Origin: an uncultured Erysipelotrichaceae bacterium
GTDB taxonomy: Bacteria > Bacillota_I > Bacilli_A > RFN20 > CAG-826
NCBI GenBank assembly: GCA_902800025.1
Contig: CADCDA010000006.1
Coordinates: 37,865-101,864, forward strand
DNA length: 64,000 bases
Reading direction: 5' to 3'
Numbering within the stretch: the first letter of the stretch is position 1; each line of letters starts with the position of its first letter. Below the pieces are notes generated by a model. That model saw only the letters and a program-made list of their open reading frames with translations, did not search any database and was not told where the DNA came from. Below are positions 46,293 through 53,958 of the stretch, in pieces. Made by a program: the position numbers and the translations under genes.

Positions 46293-47456
46293 ATGAAATC
46301 CAAAATTTTGTTTATATCAGCATTGACATTGGGGTTGACAGCAGTACTCGCAGGTGGAATGACACCAAATGGAGCAAGAGGAGCATCTGCATATAGTCAT
46401 TCAGATGGTTATACTGCATCCGGAGATCACTTTATCGTATCTTTCCATGGTAGCAAAATATCAAATCAATATGGTAGTAATAAAGCCGATCAAGTTTTAA
46501 ATAGTGGATCATATGTGTTGGATGTTACATCATCCATTCAGTGGAAAGTATCTTATGGCAAGAATTCTAGTGACACCTTTGCTGGATTAAAACTTGGCAA
46601 CGATGGTGGCCACACAATCAAAGATGATGCCGACGATAATTTTAAAGATTTATATGATAAGATGAGTGAATTGAATTCATATGGTGAAACAACGCACTAT
46701 GTGAATGCTATTTATTCAACGACTGCTATTTCAAGCGTTACTGACTTATCAGTTTCATGGGGTGCTGCAAAAGGCGATTTCAATGAAAATGTCGGAAAGC
46801 TGTATTTGTTTTATAAATTAACAACGGATGGAGCAGAATGGACTCCAATTTATCGTAATGGCGATACAAAATATCACTATACTCCATCTTCAGCATACCA
46901 AGGGAGTGGAACTACATCTGCATGGGACTGGAGAAAGGCTTGCCCAACAACCACCAAAATAGAAGAATCCGGACTTTATGGACAAAATGCTCAAATTGCT
47001 ATTGTTCACGACGGTGGTGAAACTTCAAACAAGTGCAACATTACTCTATATACTTTAATGGTTAATCGTGTTAATTCGATTAAATCAGTAATGAATTATT
47101 TGGATAATCCAGGTTGTGGTACCGAAGCATGCAATGCACTCACAATTGATAAGAACAAATACCGTGTCATGTTTGATATGGCATTACAAAATATCGAGCA
47201 AGGACAAATAGATGCTTTAAATGTAGCAGCAGATTTTGGCGGTGGAAGATGTAAAGAAGCAACATATTATGCGCAATTTGCATATTTCTGTGACGTTGCG
47301 GGATATACATTAACTCTTACTCCAACACCAGCAGCAGTTAATAGAGTGCTCTTCTCTAACAAATCATCCTATGGTTTAATTGTGGTTATTGCCTCTGCAA
47401 CAGTTGCATCTATCGGCTTAGTGTTACTACTTGCAAAGAAGAAAAAACACAATTAA
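46293..47456 (+). CDS. Secreted tail-anchored protein of unknown function
   Basis: A 387-residue protein with a signal peptide ending near GARGASA, and then AYSHSDGYTASGDHF, which the frameshifted gene upstream also carries. The middle is beta-rich with many Tyr and Trp residues. Four Cys lie in the last third (CGTEAC, and GRCKEA with YFCDVAGY), possibly as disulfides. One C-terminal helix (about 362-382) and the tail KKKKHN anchor it; there is no LPXTG. AGGAGG is 7 nt before ATG 46293; an in-frame ATG at 46275 has no ribosome-binding site. The strong promoter suggests an abundant surface protein. I do not recognise the family. Confidence 0.75.
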   Translation: MKSKILFISALTLGLTAVLAGGMTPNGARGASAYSHSDGYTASGDHFIVSFHGSKISNQYGSNKADQVLNSGSYVLDVTSSIQWKVSYGKNSSDTFAGLKLGNDGGHTIKDDADDNFKDLYDKMSELNSYGETTHYVNAIYSTTAISSVTDLSVSWGAAKGDFNENVGKLYLFYKLTTDGAEWTPIYRNGDTKYHYTPSSAYQGSGTTSAWDWRKACPTTTKIEESGLYGQNAQIAIVHDGGETSNKCNITLYTLMVNRVNSIKSVMNYLDNPGCGTEACNALTIDKNKYRVMFDMALQNIEQGQIDALNVAADFGGGRCKEATYYAQFAYFCDVAGYTLTLTPTPAAVNRVLFSNKSSYGLIVVIASATVASIGLVLLLAKKKKHN

Positions 47457-47479
47457 TTAACAATTCAAAAAAATAATTA

Positions 47480-47505
47480 GATTGGGATACTATCCCAGTC
47501 TTTTT
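47480..47505 (+). terminator. Terminator after the unknown secreted protein
   Basis: GATTGGGA and TCCCAGTC form an 8 bp stem with one wobble, followed by TTTTT. Confidence 0.8.
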
Positions 47506-47524
47506 ATATAGTTTTTTAAGTATA

Positions 47525-47553
47525 TTGAAAAAATGGAATTATTGTTATACAAT
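47525..47553 (+). promoter_or_regulatory. Promoter of the ROK regulator gene
   Basis: TTGAAA (47525-47530) and TACAAT (47548-47553) are exactly 17 nt apart. The start codon follows about 21 nt later. Confidence 0.65.
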
Positions 47554-47556
47554 AAT
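47538..47556 (+). promoter_or_regulatory. Palindromic operator over the ROK promoter
   Basis: ATTATTGT, TAT, ACAATAAT is a perfect 8 bp inverted repeat with a 3 nt spacer that covers the -10 box. This is a good layout for self-repression. Confidence 0.5.
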
Positions 47557-47574
47557 ATCACCTGGAGGATGATT

Positions 47575-48684
47575 ATGGAAAGAGCGTTAGGAAAGAATCA
47601 ATCATATTGTCGAGAAATTAATTTTGAATTAGTTATTGATCTATTAAGAAAAGAACCAAGATCCGCAACTCAACTTGCAGAAACTTTAAAATTATCTAAC
47701 GCGACAATGTCTTCAATTGTCAAAGATCTTTTAGAATTAGGAATGATTGATATCGCTAAATCAGAATCCATTAAGGGCAGTGGAAGAAAGCAAGTTTTCT
47801 ACACCTTAAATGAAAAGTTTGGTCTCATCCTCGTTGTCAACATGGTGCATCATCGTGCGGATATTGCAATCACGAACATCAAAGAAGAAAACATCATCAA
47901 TGATTCAATGTTTATTGATAAGATTACTGAAGATTCAACTAGACAAGTTATTCTTAAAGCTAATGAGCTGTTATTCAATTCTCATGTTAATGTTCCATTA
48001 AAGAACATCATCATCTCAATCTCTGGTTTAGTTAAAGACAAAACAGAAGGTAGTGAAAAGCATTTTGTTCAAGCAGCGTTTGAAAAACAATTCCATAATG
48101 TTCCTACCTATTTAACTAATGATGGTAACTTAATCACTTATGGTGAATTATCTAAAGGGGCATTAGCAAATTGTAAGAATGGTGCGGTTATTCTTCTTGA
48201 TTACGGTATCGGTGGAGCCTTTGTTATTGATAAAGACCTATTTAAAGGTGATAACGGTTATTCTGGAGAAATGGGTGAACTCCTTTGTGAAGAAAATGAA
48301 AAGCTTGATTATCTTGAAGATGTTGTCTCTTTAAGAGCGTTACTCGCTAAAGCAGAAGCAGTAATGGGTAAGAAACTTAAGATGGAAGATTTGTTTGAAC
48401 TATATCATTCAAATCCAGAAGTACATCAAATCGTATTAGATAGTGCATCTAAATTAGGCAAATCCATCAAATCACTCATTCAAGTATTAGATATCACTAA
48501 TGTGGTTCTAGCAGGAAGAGTGGCTAAATTTGGTGAAGAATATCTTAAGGAAGTCGAAAAAGAAACTTCGAGAACCACGCAAAAGTCTAATGTTGTCTAT
48601 TCTCCTCTAGGTGATAAGGGACAAATCATTGGTGGCGCTTTCATTGGTGTTGACTATATCCTTAAGAAATCTTTAGAGAAATAA
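47575..48684 (+). CDS. ROK-family transcriptional repressor (NagC/XylR type)
   Basis: A 369-residue regulator. A winged helix-turn-helix (about 20-75) contains RSATQLAETLKLSNATMSSIVKDLLELG and ends with GSGRKQVFYTLN. The ROK sugar-binding domain follows. The kinase loop is poor, and the zinc motif (CxCGxxGCxE) is reduced to a single-Cys LLCEEN stretch, so it should sense a sugar without phosphorylating it. GGAGG sits 6 nt before ATG 47575; longer in-frame starts at 47533 and 47569 fit worse. Its place in the HexNAc locus suggests it controls that locus, with a HexNAc or its phosphate as inducer. Confidence 0.83.
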   Translation: MERALGKNQSYCREINFELVIDLLRKEPRSATQLAETLKLSNATMSSIVKDLLELGMIDIAKSESIKGSGRKQVFYTLNEKFGLILVVNMVHHRADIAITNIKEENIINDSMFIDKITEDSTRQVILKANELLFNSHVNVPLKNIIISISGLVKDKTEGSEKHFVQAAFEKQFHNVPTYLTNDGNLITYGELSKGALANCKNGAVILLDYGIGGAFVIDKDLFKGDNGYSGEMGELLCEENEKLDYLEDVVSLRALLAKAEAVMGKKLKMEDLFELYHSNPEVHQIVLDSASKLGKSIKSLIQVLDITNVVLAGRVAKFGEEYLKEVEKETSRTTQKSNVVYSPLGDKGQIIGGAFIGVDYILKKSLEK

Positions 48685-48703
48685 AAAACAAAAAAGTTTT
48701 ATA

Positions 48704-48731
48704 AGATACTGGGCGACTAGTATCTTTTTTC
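48704..48731 (+). terminator. Terminator after the ROK gene
   Basis: AGATACT and AGTATCT form a 7 bp stem around GGGCGACT, followed by TTTTTTC. Confidence 0.8.
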
Positions 48732-48754
48732 TTTATATTTAGAAAATAGTTTAT

Positions 48755-48760
48755 TATAAT
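48755..48760 (+). promoter_or_regulatory. -10 box of the Ig-like lipoprotein gene
   Basis: A perfect TATAAT; the -35 region (TTTATA at 48732-48737) is weak, as expected for a regulated promoter. Confidence 0.5.
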
Positions 48761-48767
48761 AAAAGTA

Positions 48768-48794
48768 GATTTTTAGGAAAGTTAAAAAATGATA
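48768..48794 (+). promoter_or_regulatory. Inverted-repeat operator candidate, copy 2
   Basis: ATTTTTA, GGAAAGT, TAAAAAAT starts 7 nt after the -10 box. It also carries a ribosome-binding-like AGGAAAG and an ATG that opens a 12-codon leader frame. Confidence 0.6.
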
Positions 48795-48827
48795 AAAATC
48801 GAATTTAGAAAGGAAAGTACTTTATGA
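48789..48827 (+). CDS. Possible 12-codon leader peptide
   Basis: ATG at 48789 opens a frame of 12 codons whose TGA stop overlaps the ATG of the lipoprotein gene. AGGAAAG lies 7 nt upstream. The overlap would allow translational coupling, but the same ATG is part of the shared repeat, so it may be fortuitous. Confidence 0.3.
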   Translation: MIKIEFRKESTL

Positions 48828-51535
48828 ATTCCAAAAAGTATCTTTTGTATGTGCCTTTTATTTGCGTTGCAATGACATTAGGCGCATGCCAACAAGCAGG
48901 TGGTGGATCAACCCCTGTTGAGCCTACTGTTTCCTCAATCACAATTAAGGAAGGAGCAGAACCGCAAAAAGAGTTCACAGTTGGTGATACCTTTAACGTT
49001 GATGGTGGAAAGCTAGTCGTAACGTACAGCAATCAAACCACTAAAGATGTCAACATGACTCTTTCAATGATTCAAAATCCTCCAGTGATGACCGCCGCGG
49101 TATCAAGTTACACTGTTAACGTTCTTTATGAAGGTGCGACAACATCTTATAACATCTCCATTGCAGAACCTCCAGTGACAGTTACATCGATTGCTATTAA
49201 GCAAGGTAGCATGCCTCCACAACAATTCACCGTTGGTGATACATTCTCTGTTGAGGGTGGTGTCTTAGTTGTTACTAAGAGCAACGACACTAGAGAAGAA
49301 GTCAATATGACTTTAGCAATGATTCAAAACGCCCCAGATATGACTCAAGCAGTTGAAAGTTACACTGTTAACGTCTTATATGAAGGTGCAAGAACTTCAT
49401 ACGATATTTCGATCATCGTTGGTGATACAAGAGCAGAAGTTGAACTTACGGTTACTTATAAGTATAATGGCAACCCATCTGCTGCTGCAGCACAAGGCCT
49501 CGTATTCTATTCTGGCGAAGATTATGAATTTGAATACACCGCCAACCCAGAAGGTGCCCTAGATAGTGTTTCTACAAAATATATGAAATATGTTACTGAT
49601 GCCGAACCAGAAGTCGTTGGTCAACCATACGAACCAGGTGACTATTCATATTCTGTCTATATTGCTGAAGGAGACGAAAACTATAAACCAGTCGAAAAGA
49701 CATTTACATTTAGCATTATTGATCAAAAAGAATACGTTCTAAATTATGGTCATCTTCCAACATTAGGAAGCGAACCTTCAGATTCATCTGCTGATGTCGA
49801 TGGTGTTCACTTTGTGTTTAAGAACGCCAAAGATTATCTTAATGCAGAAGAATACGCTCACTATTTCGTGTTAGTTGATTCTAATGAAAAAGAAAATTAT
49901 GCCGAAATGCAATTAGGTCAATTCGGTGGAATGTTCAAAGGAACATTACGCGTTACATTTGAAGGGCTTAATAAATATCTCCGTGTTTATGGTTCATATG
50001 ATGGTGAACACTATGAATTATTAGATACGCTTTCACGCGCAAAACAAGAGACAGATAAGATTAACAATTATTTCTGTGTTCGTTTAGTCGCTGTTACATT
50101 TGGTGAAGGTAATAACGAAGTTATTATTAAGGGTATCTCATTTAAATATGAAGCTAGTGGTGCTCCAACGACAACAACTGGTAGAGCCGAAAAGACCGAT
50201 AAGACAAATCGTATTTCCGACGTTAGTGAACCAGGTGGTTATTATCGTCGAGGAAAAGAAGCTGGTGAAGTCTTTGACGAAACACGTTCCACTTCTTCAA
50301 TCGGACAAAAAAACCAAGAAGTTAAAGCCCGCATTAACTTTGGATTTGCTATTAAAGCAAGAGACTTAAAGAAATATAACTTCTCATTCAATTGCAAACC
50401 ATCAAATATTGATAACTGCATTTATAGAGAAGGAAGTGACGCTTACGATAGTGATTCCACAAGTATCTATGCAAAACTCGTCAGTGGCACCAAAGAAGTC
50501 GGTAGCCACAAGAAATTAATCGGAATCAATAAAGCAGATGGATGGCATAAGTTTGATTTAACAGAAGAAATCGAAGGAACGAAACCATCTATTGGCACAA
50601 ATATGGCGGCTAGATTTATTGAAGGAAATCCAGAAGAAGATATTACTGGTATCGATATTTGGATCTCTCACACAGTTTATGCTGCTGATGGTAGTGATGC
50701 ATTCGCGTGTATCCTCATCGATGATTTCCGTGTTTTCCAAACCGAAGGTTACCCAGTTGTTTATGACATTGATTATTTAACAGTTGAAGATGTAGAAACC
50801 GAATACAAGCTTGGCGATGAATTTGCATTCACAGGTAAAGTTAATGTTTATTACACCGATGGTGGTTCTGAAGTTGTTGAACATACCGACAATCGTTTAT
50901 CAGTCGAAGCTCCAGATATGACAAAAGCTGGAAAACAAAACGTCAAAGTTACATTTACCGATGGTAACTACTCCAAGAGTGTTACATATGAAATTAACGT
51001 TGATGGAAAAGCAGTCGAAACTCTTCCAATCGTTAGCGATGCGACAGACTTAGCAGACGTTAGTCATAGAAGAAACCCAGAACTTAGCACTTATATGGGC
51101 TGTGTTGTTGCATCAAACGAAACCACAATGACTTATGGCGATTCTAAAGTTGCTTTAAGAATTGGTGGGCCAATTGCCGAAGAATACTGCTACATTACAA
51201 TTATGCTTCCAGAAACAATTAATGCAGATGCAGTTACTGTTAAATTCTTTGCTAAAGAATTACCAAGTAATCTCATTCTTCAATTAAGAGACGAAGAAGA
51301 AAAACAAAAGGCATTATATGAAGAGGGTGGCAAGCCAGACGTTACCACAGATCAAAGCAAGCCCAACAAGTTTACAGCGACAGATGCTGGCAATGGTTGG
51401 ACATTATATGAACATGATTTCTACACTGTTCCTGTTTCTAACGGTGTCAAAGTGTTAAGAATTATGTTCCGTAACGTGGTTATCGCAACTCAATCCGGCG
51501 TTTTAGACGGTATTGAAGTATTTGCAAAAGCATAA
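48824..51535 (+). CDS. Large surface lipoprotein with Ig-like and carbohydrate-binding-like domains
   Basis: A 903-residue lipoprotein (Cys22, Gly/Ser/Thr spacer). Two tandem BIG3-type Ig domains (about 36-113 and 117-200) are near copies: both have EFTVGDTF or QFTVGDTF, a Val-rich strand, and SYTVNVLYEGA. An MBG-like domain (about 203-300) follows, then beta-sandwich regions that could bind carbohydrate (about 305-450 and 470-635), a third Ig domain (about 640-725) and a C-terminal sandwich. No catalytic residues are seen. It likely captures glycan for the GH16 enzymes. AAAGGAAAG precedes the ATG. Confidence 0.8.
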   Translation: MNSKKYLLYVPFICVAMTLGACQQAGGGSTPVEPTVSSITIKEGAEPQKEFTVGDTFNVDGGKLVVTYSNQTTKDVNMTLSMIQNPPVMTAAVSSYTVNVLYEGATTSYNISIAEPPVTVTSIAIKQGSMPPQQFTVGDTFSVEGGVLVVTKSNDTREEVNMTLAMIQNAPDMTQAVESYTVNVLYEGARTSYDISIIVGDTRAEVELTVTYKYNGNPSAAAAQGLVFYSGEDYEFEYTANPEGALDSVSTKYMKYVTDAEPEVVGQPYEPGDYSYSVYIAEGDENYKPVEKTFTFSIIDQKEYVLNYGHLPTLGSEPSDSSADVDGVHFVFKNAKDYLNAEEYAHYFVLVDSNEKENYAEMQLGQFGGMFKGTLRVTFEGLNKYLRVYGSYDGEHYELLDTLSRAKQETDKINNYFCVRLVAVTFGEGNNEVIIKGISFKYEASGAPTTTTGRAEKTDKTNRISDVSEPGGYYRRGKEAGEVFDETRSTSSIGQKNQEVKARINFGFAIKARDLKKYNFSFNCKPSNIDNCIYREGSDAYDSDSTSIYAKLVSGTKEVGSHKKLIGINKADGWHKFDLTEEIEGTKPSIGTNMAARFIEGNPEEDITGIDIWISHTVYAADGSDAFACILIDDFRVFQTEGYPVVYDIDYLTVEDVETEYKLGDEFAFTGKVNVYYTDGGSEVVEHTDNRLSVEAPDMTKAGKQNVKVTFTDGNYSKSVTYEINVDGKAVETLPIVSDATDLADVSHRRNPELSTYMGCVVASNETTMTYGDSKVALRIGGPIAEEYCYITIMLPETINADAVTVKFFAKELPSNLILQLRDEEEKQKALYEEGGKPDVTTDQSKPNKFTATDAGNGWTLYEHDFYTVPVSNGVKVLRIMFRNVVIATQSGVLDGIEVFAKA

Positions 51536-51557
51536 TCATTTAATCACTCATATGATT

Positions 51558-51580
51558 AGGGACTTCGGTCCCTTTTCATT
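51558..51580 (+). terminator. Terminator with UUCG tetraloop
   Basis: AGGGAC, TTCG, GTCCCT followed by TTTTCATTTT. Confidence 0.85.
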
Positions 51581-51591
51581 TTGCTTGAAAA

Positions 51592-51624
51592 TGTGTGTAC
51601 AATAGACACACACAATTATATAAT
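51592..51624 (+). promoter_or_regulatory. Promoter and operator of the toxin-antitoxin pair
   Basis: TGTGTGT (51592-51598), a 7 nt spacer and ACACACA (51606-51612) form a perfect inverted repeat. It covers the -35 region of a promoter with TATAAT at 51619-51624. Antitoxins of this family usually repress their own promoter at such repeats. Confidence 0.6.
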
Positions 51625-51645
51625 AACAACGGGAGGAAGTTTGCT

Positions 51646-51924
51646 ATGTCTGTTCAACCAAAAACCGCAAGAATCGATTTAAGAGTAACTGAGAATGAAA
51701 AAGCCATTTTAGAGCAAGTGTGTGAAACTCAAAAAATATCATTATCAAATTACATAATGTCTATTGTTATGAAACAAGCCGAACTTGATATTGAAGCCAA
51801 CAAAAGAATTCTGCTCAACGAAGAGGAAGGAAAAAGATTTTTGGATTTGTTATCTAATCCACCAGAACCAACTCAAGCTTTAAAGGACTTGTTTAAAAAT
51901 GATAAAGATAGTGTCGATTTCTAG
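51646..51924 (+). CDS. DUF1778 antitoxin (TacA-like)
   Basis: A 92-residue ribbon-helix-helix antitoxin. The N-terminal strand ARIDLRVTENEKAIL and the following helices with SLSNYIMSIVMKQAE are the DUF1778 DNA-binding domain. The C-terminal third, with LDLLSNPPEPTQALKDLF, is the part that neutralises the toxin. GGGAGGAAG precedes ATG 51646. The gene overlaps the toxin gene by 26 nt, as usual for these pairs. It binds and represses its own operator by analogy. Confidence 0.88.
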   Translation: MSVQPKTARIDLRVTENEKAILEQVCETQKISLSNYIMSIVMKQAELDIEANKRILLNEEEGKRFLDLLSNPPEPTQALKDLFKNDKDSVDF

Positions 51925-52399
51925 TTACTTATCCAAAACTGGAATTAATGTTTTTGATTCTGGAGACGAAAACCTAAATACATATTTAAAAAAATATGCT
52001 GGTCAAAACGAATTGAGAGGGTTTGGAAGAACATTTCTTCTTGTTGACCAGTTTTTAATAATTGGCTTCTATACATTATCAACAACAGATGTTGATTGGT
52101 TATCATTGCCAAATGAAGAAAAGAAAAAACTCCCAAAATATCCGGTTCCATGTTTGAGAATTGCAAGATTTGCAGTTGATAGAAAATATCAAGGCAAAGG
52201 ATATGGAAAAATAATGATGCGAGATATTTTTATAAAAACATTATCAGTTGCTAGTGTTGCTGGTGTTTACGCTTTGATTGTTGAACCAAAAGAAAAGGCA
52301 ATTAGTTACTATACACAATTTGGATTTGTTAAACTTGCCAATGTCGGATCATACGCATTGCCTGTAGCAACTTTAAAGAAACTAATTGGCGAAAAATAA
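51899..52399 (+). CDS. GNAT acetyltransferase toxin (TacT-like)
   Basis: A 166-residue GNAT toxin. TacT-type toxins acetylate the amino group of charged tRNAs and stop translation. The acetyl-CoA motif RFAVDRKYQGKGYGK is at about 96-110, and the C-terminal ISYYTQFGF holds the catalytic Tyr. The protein is complete. With the antitoxin it forms a type II pair that sits in the middle of the glycan locus, with its own promoter and terminator. Confidence 0.88.
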   Translation: MIKIVSISSYLSKTGINVFDSGDENLNTYLKKYAGQNELRGFGRTFLLVDQFLIIGFYTLSTTDVDWLSLPNEEKKKLPKYPVPCLRIARFAVDRKYQGKGYGKIMMRDIFIKTLSVASVAGVYALIVEPKEKAISYYTQFGFVKLANVGSYALPVATLKKLIGEK

Positions 52400-52422
52400 T
52401 GATAATTTTTGTGTTTTATAAA

Positions 52423-52450
52423 GGGAATATTTAAAAATATTCTCTTTTTA
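52423..52450 (+). terminator. Terminator after the toxin gene
   Basis: GGGAATATTT and AAATATTCTC form an AT-rich stem followed by TTTTTA. Confidence 0.7.
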
Positions 52451-52473
52451 TATCATCTTTTTTAAATGCGTGA

Positions 52474-52515
52474 TAATATATAAGTGTAGTTTTTTAGGAA
52501 AGTGAAAAAATGCAT
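52474..52515 (+). promoter_or_regulatory. Extended -10 promoter and inverted-repeat operator candidate, copy 3
   Basis: TGATAATAT is an extended -10 box (TAATAT at 52474-52479). The repeat TTTTTTA, GGAAAGT, GAAAAAAT (52489-52511) follows after 9 nt and includes the ribosome-binding site (AGGAAAG) and start codon of the mutase gene. Confidence 0.55.
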
Positions 52516-53955
52516 ATGGGAAGCAATATTCAATTTGGCACAGGTGGCTTTAGAGGAGTGATAGGGGATGACTTTAACAAAGAGAACATCCAACATATTG
52601 CTCAAGCATTAGCAAACATTATTGAAGAGAACCGTCAAGAAGATCGACCAATCATCGTTGGTTACGACAATCGCTTTATGAGTGATTTTGCCGCGAAATG
52701 GTTTGTCGAAGTTTTAAATGGTAACAAAATTAAATGTTTCTTATATACCCATAGTGTTCCTACCCCAACTGTGATGTCCACCACAAGAGATATGCATAAC
52801 TACTATGGAGTGATGATGACTGCTAGTCATAATCCATACTATTTTAATGGTATTAAAGTATTCACCTATGGTGGATATGATGCGGATGTTAATTTTACTT
52901 CTTTAGTAGAAAAGAAAATTGGTGAAGTAACTAAAATCAAAACATTAAATGAAAGAGCAGCAAGAAAAACTGGCTTATTAGAAGACTTTAATAATTTAGG
53001 TAGTTATTTATCTCATATCAAATCATTTATTGATCCAGGCGTGAGCAAAAATAAATTAAGAGTGTTATATAACAATATGAATGGTGTTGGTGTTATTGGA
53101 CTCAAACCTTTAGCGGAGAAACTCCATATTCATCAATTCACTATTATGAATGAAGACCACGATGCATTCTTTGGCTTTAATTTGCCTAATCCAACCAAAG
53201 ACGCTCTTTCTGGAGAATTCTCAGAAACAGTTGTTAATCAAGAATACGACTTAGGTATGGCCACTGATAGTGATGGTGATAGATTAGGCATTATCGATGA
53301 AAAAGGAAACTATGTTTCCGCTAATGAAATATTAGCTTCTATTTATTGGTATTTAATTACACAAAGAGGATATAAAGGTGACATTGTTAAAAACTGTGCT
53401 ACATCAGTATTAGTTGATTTAGTAGCAGAGTCTTTGGGATATCAGTGCCATGAAGTTGATGTTGGCTTTAAAAACATCACACACGGAATGAACGAATTTA
53501 ACGCTTTGTTAGGTGGAGAATCTTCTGGTGGATTAACTATGAGAGGATATATCTACGGAAAAGATGCGACCTTCTCAGGAGCGTTATTCCTAGAAATGGT
53601 TATCAAATGCGAGAAGCCAGTTAGTAGATTAATCAAAGAACTCAAGCAAAGTGTGAATTATGATTATTCCTTCTTTGAAGATTTTATCACCTTAGATGTT
53701 GATGCAAAGAAGGTTCTTGACTACATGTCAAACAACTTACCAAAACTTTCAATTCCTCATGAAGATGTCAGAATCTTTGGTAGAAATTTAAAATTCTTAT
53801 TTAAAGACAGACAATGGTTACTTTTAAGATTAAGTGGAACAGAACCTGCCTTTAGACTATTCGCGGAATTTAAAGATCCGGAACTCGCTCAAGAATTAAT
53901 TAACGAATTAAAACAATATATCGATACAGTACAAAACATTATCGCGGAGAAGTAA
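52510..53955 (+). CDS. Phosphohexomutase (PGM/PMM superfamily)
   Basis: Moves phosphate between C1 and C6 of a hexose phosphate. The catalytic Ser106 is in TASHNP, the magnesium loop DSDGD is at 253-257, the sugar-binding loop is GGESSGG near 336, and the phosphate-binding segment RLSGTEPAFR is near the end. The 481 aa length is normal for the superfamily. The substrate may be glucose, mannose or an N-acetylhexosamine phosphate. In this locus it could convert the HexNAc-1-P made by the NahK-like kinase, or sugar-1-P from the GH94 enzyme, to the 6-phosphate. AGGAAAG supports ATG 52510. The GH16 gene starts 3 nt after it. Confidence 0.85.
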   Translation: MHMGSNIQFGTGGFRGVIGDDFNKENIQHIAQALANIIEENRQEDRPIIVGYDNRFMSDFAAKWFVEVLNGNKIKCFLYTHSVPTPTVMSTTRDMHNYYGVMMTASHNPYYFNGIKVFTYGGYDADVNFTSLVEKKIGEVTKIKTLNERAARKTGLLEDFNNLGSYLSHIKSFIDPGVSKNKLRVLYNNMNGVGVIGLKPLAEKLHIHQFTIMNEDHDAFFGFNLPNPTKDALSGEFSETVVNQEYDLGMATDSDGDRLGIIDEKGNYVSANEILASIYWYLITQRGYKGDIVKNCATSVLVDLVAESLGYQCHEVDVGFKNITHGMNEFNALLGGESSGGLTMRGYIYGKDATFSGALFLEMVIKCEKPVSRLIKELKQSVNYDYSFFEDFITLDVDAKKVLDYMSNNLPKLSIPHEDVRIFGRNLKFLFKDRQWLLLRLSGTEPAFRLFAEFKDPELAQELINELKQYIDTVQNIIAEK

Positions 53956-53958
53956 CTT

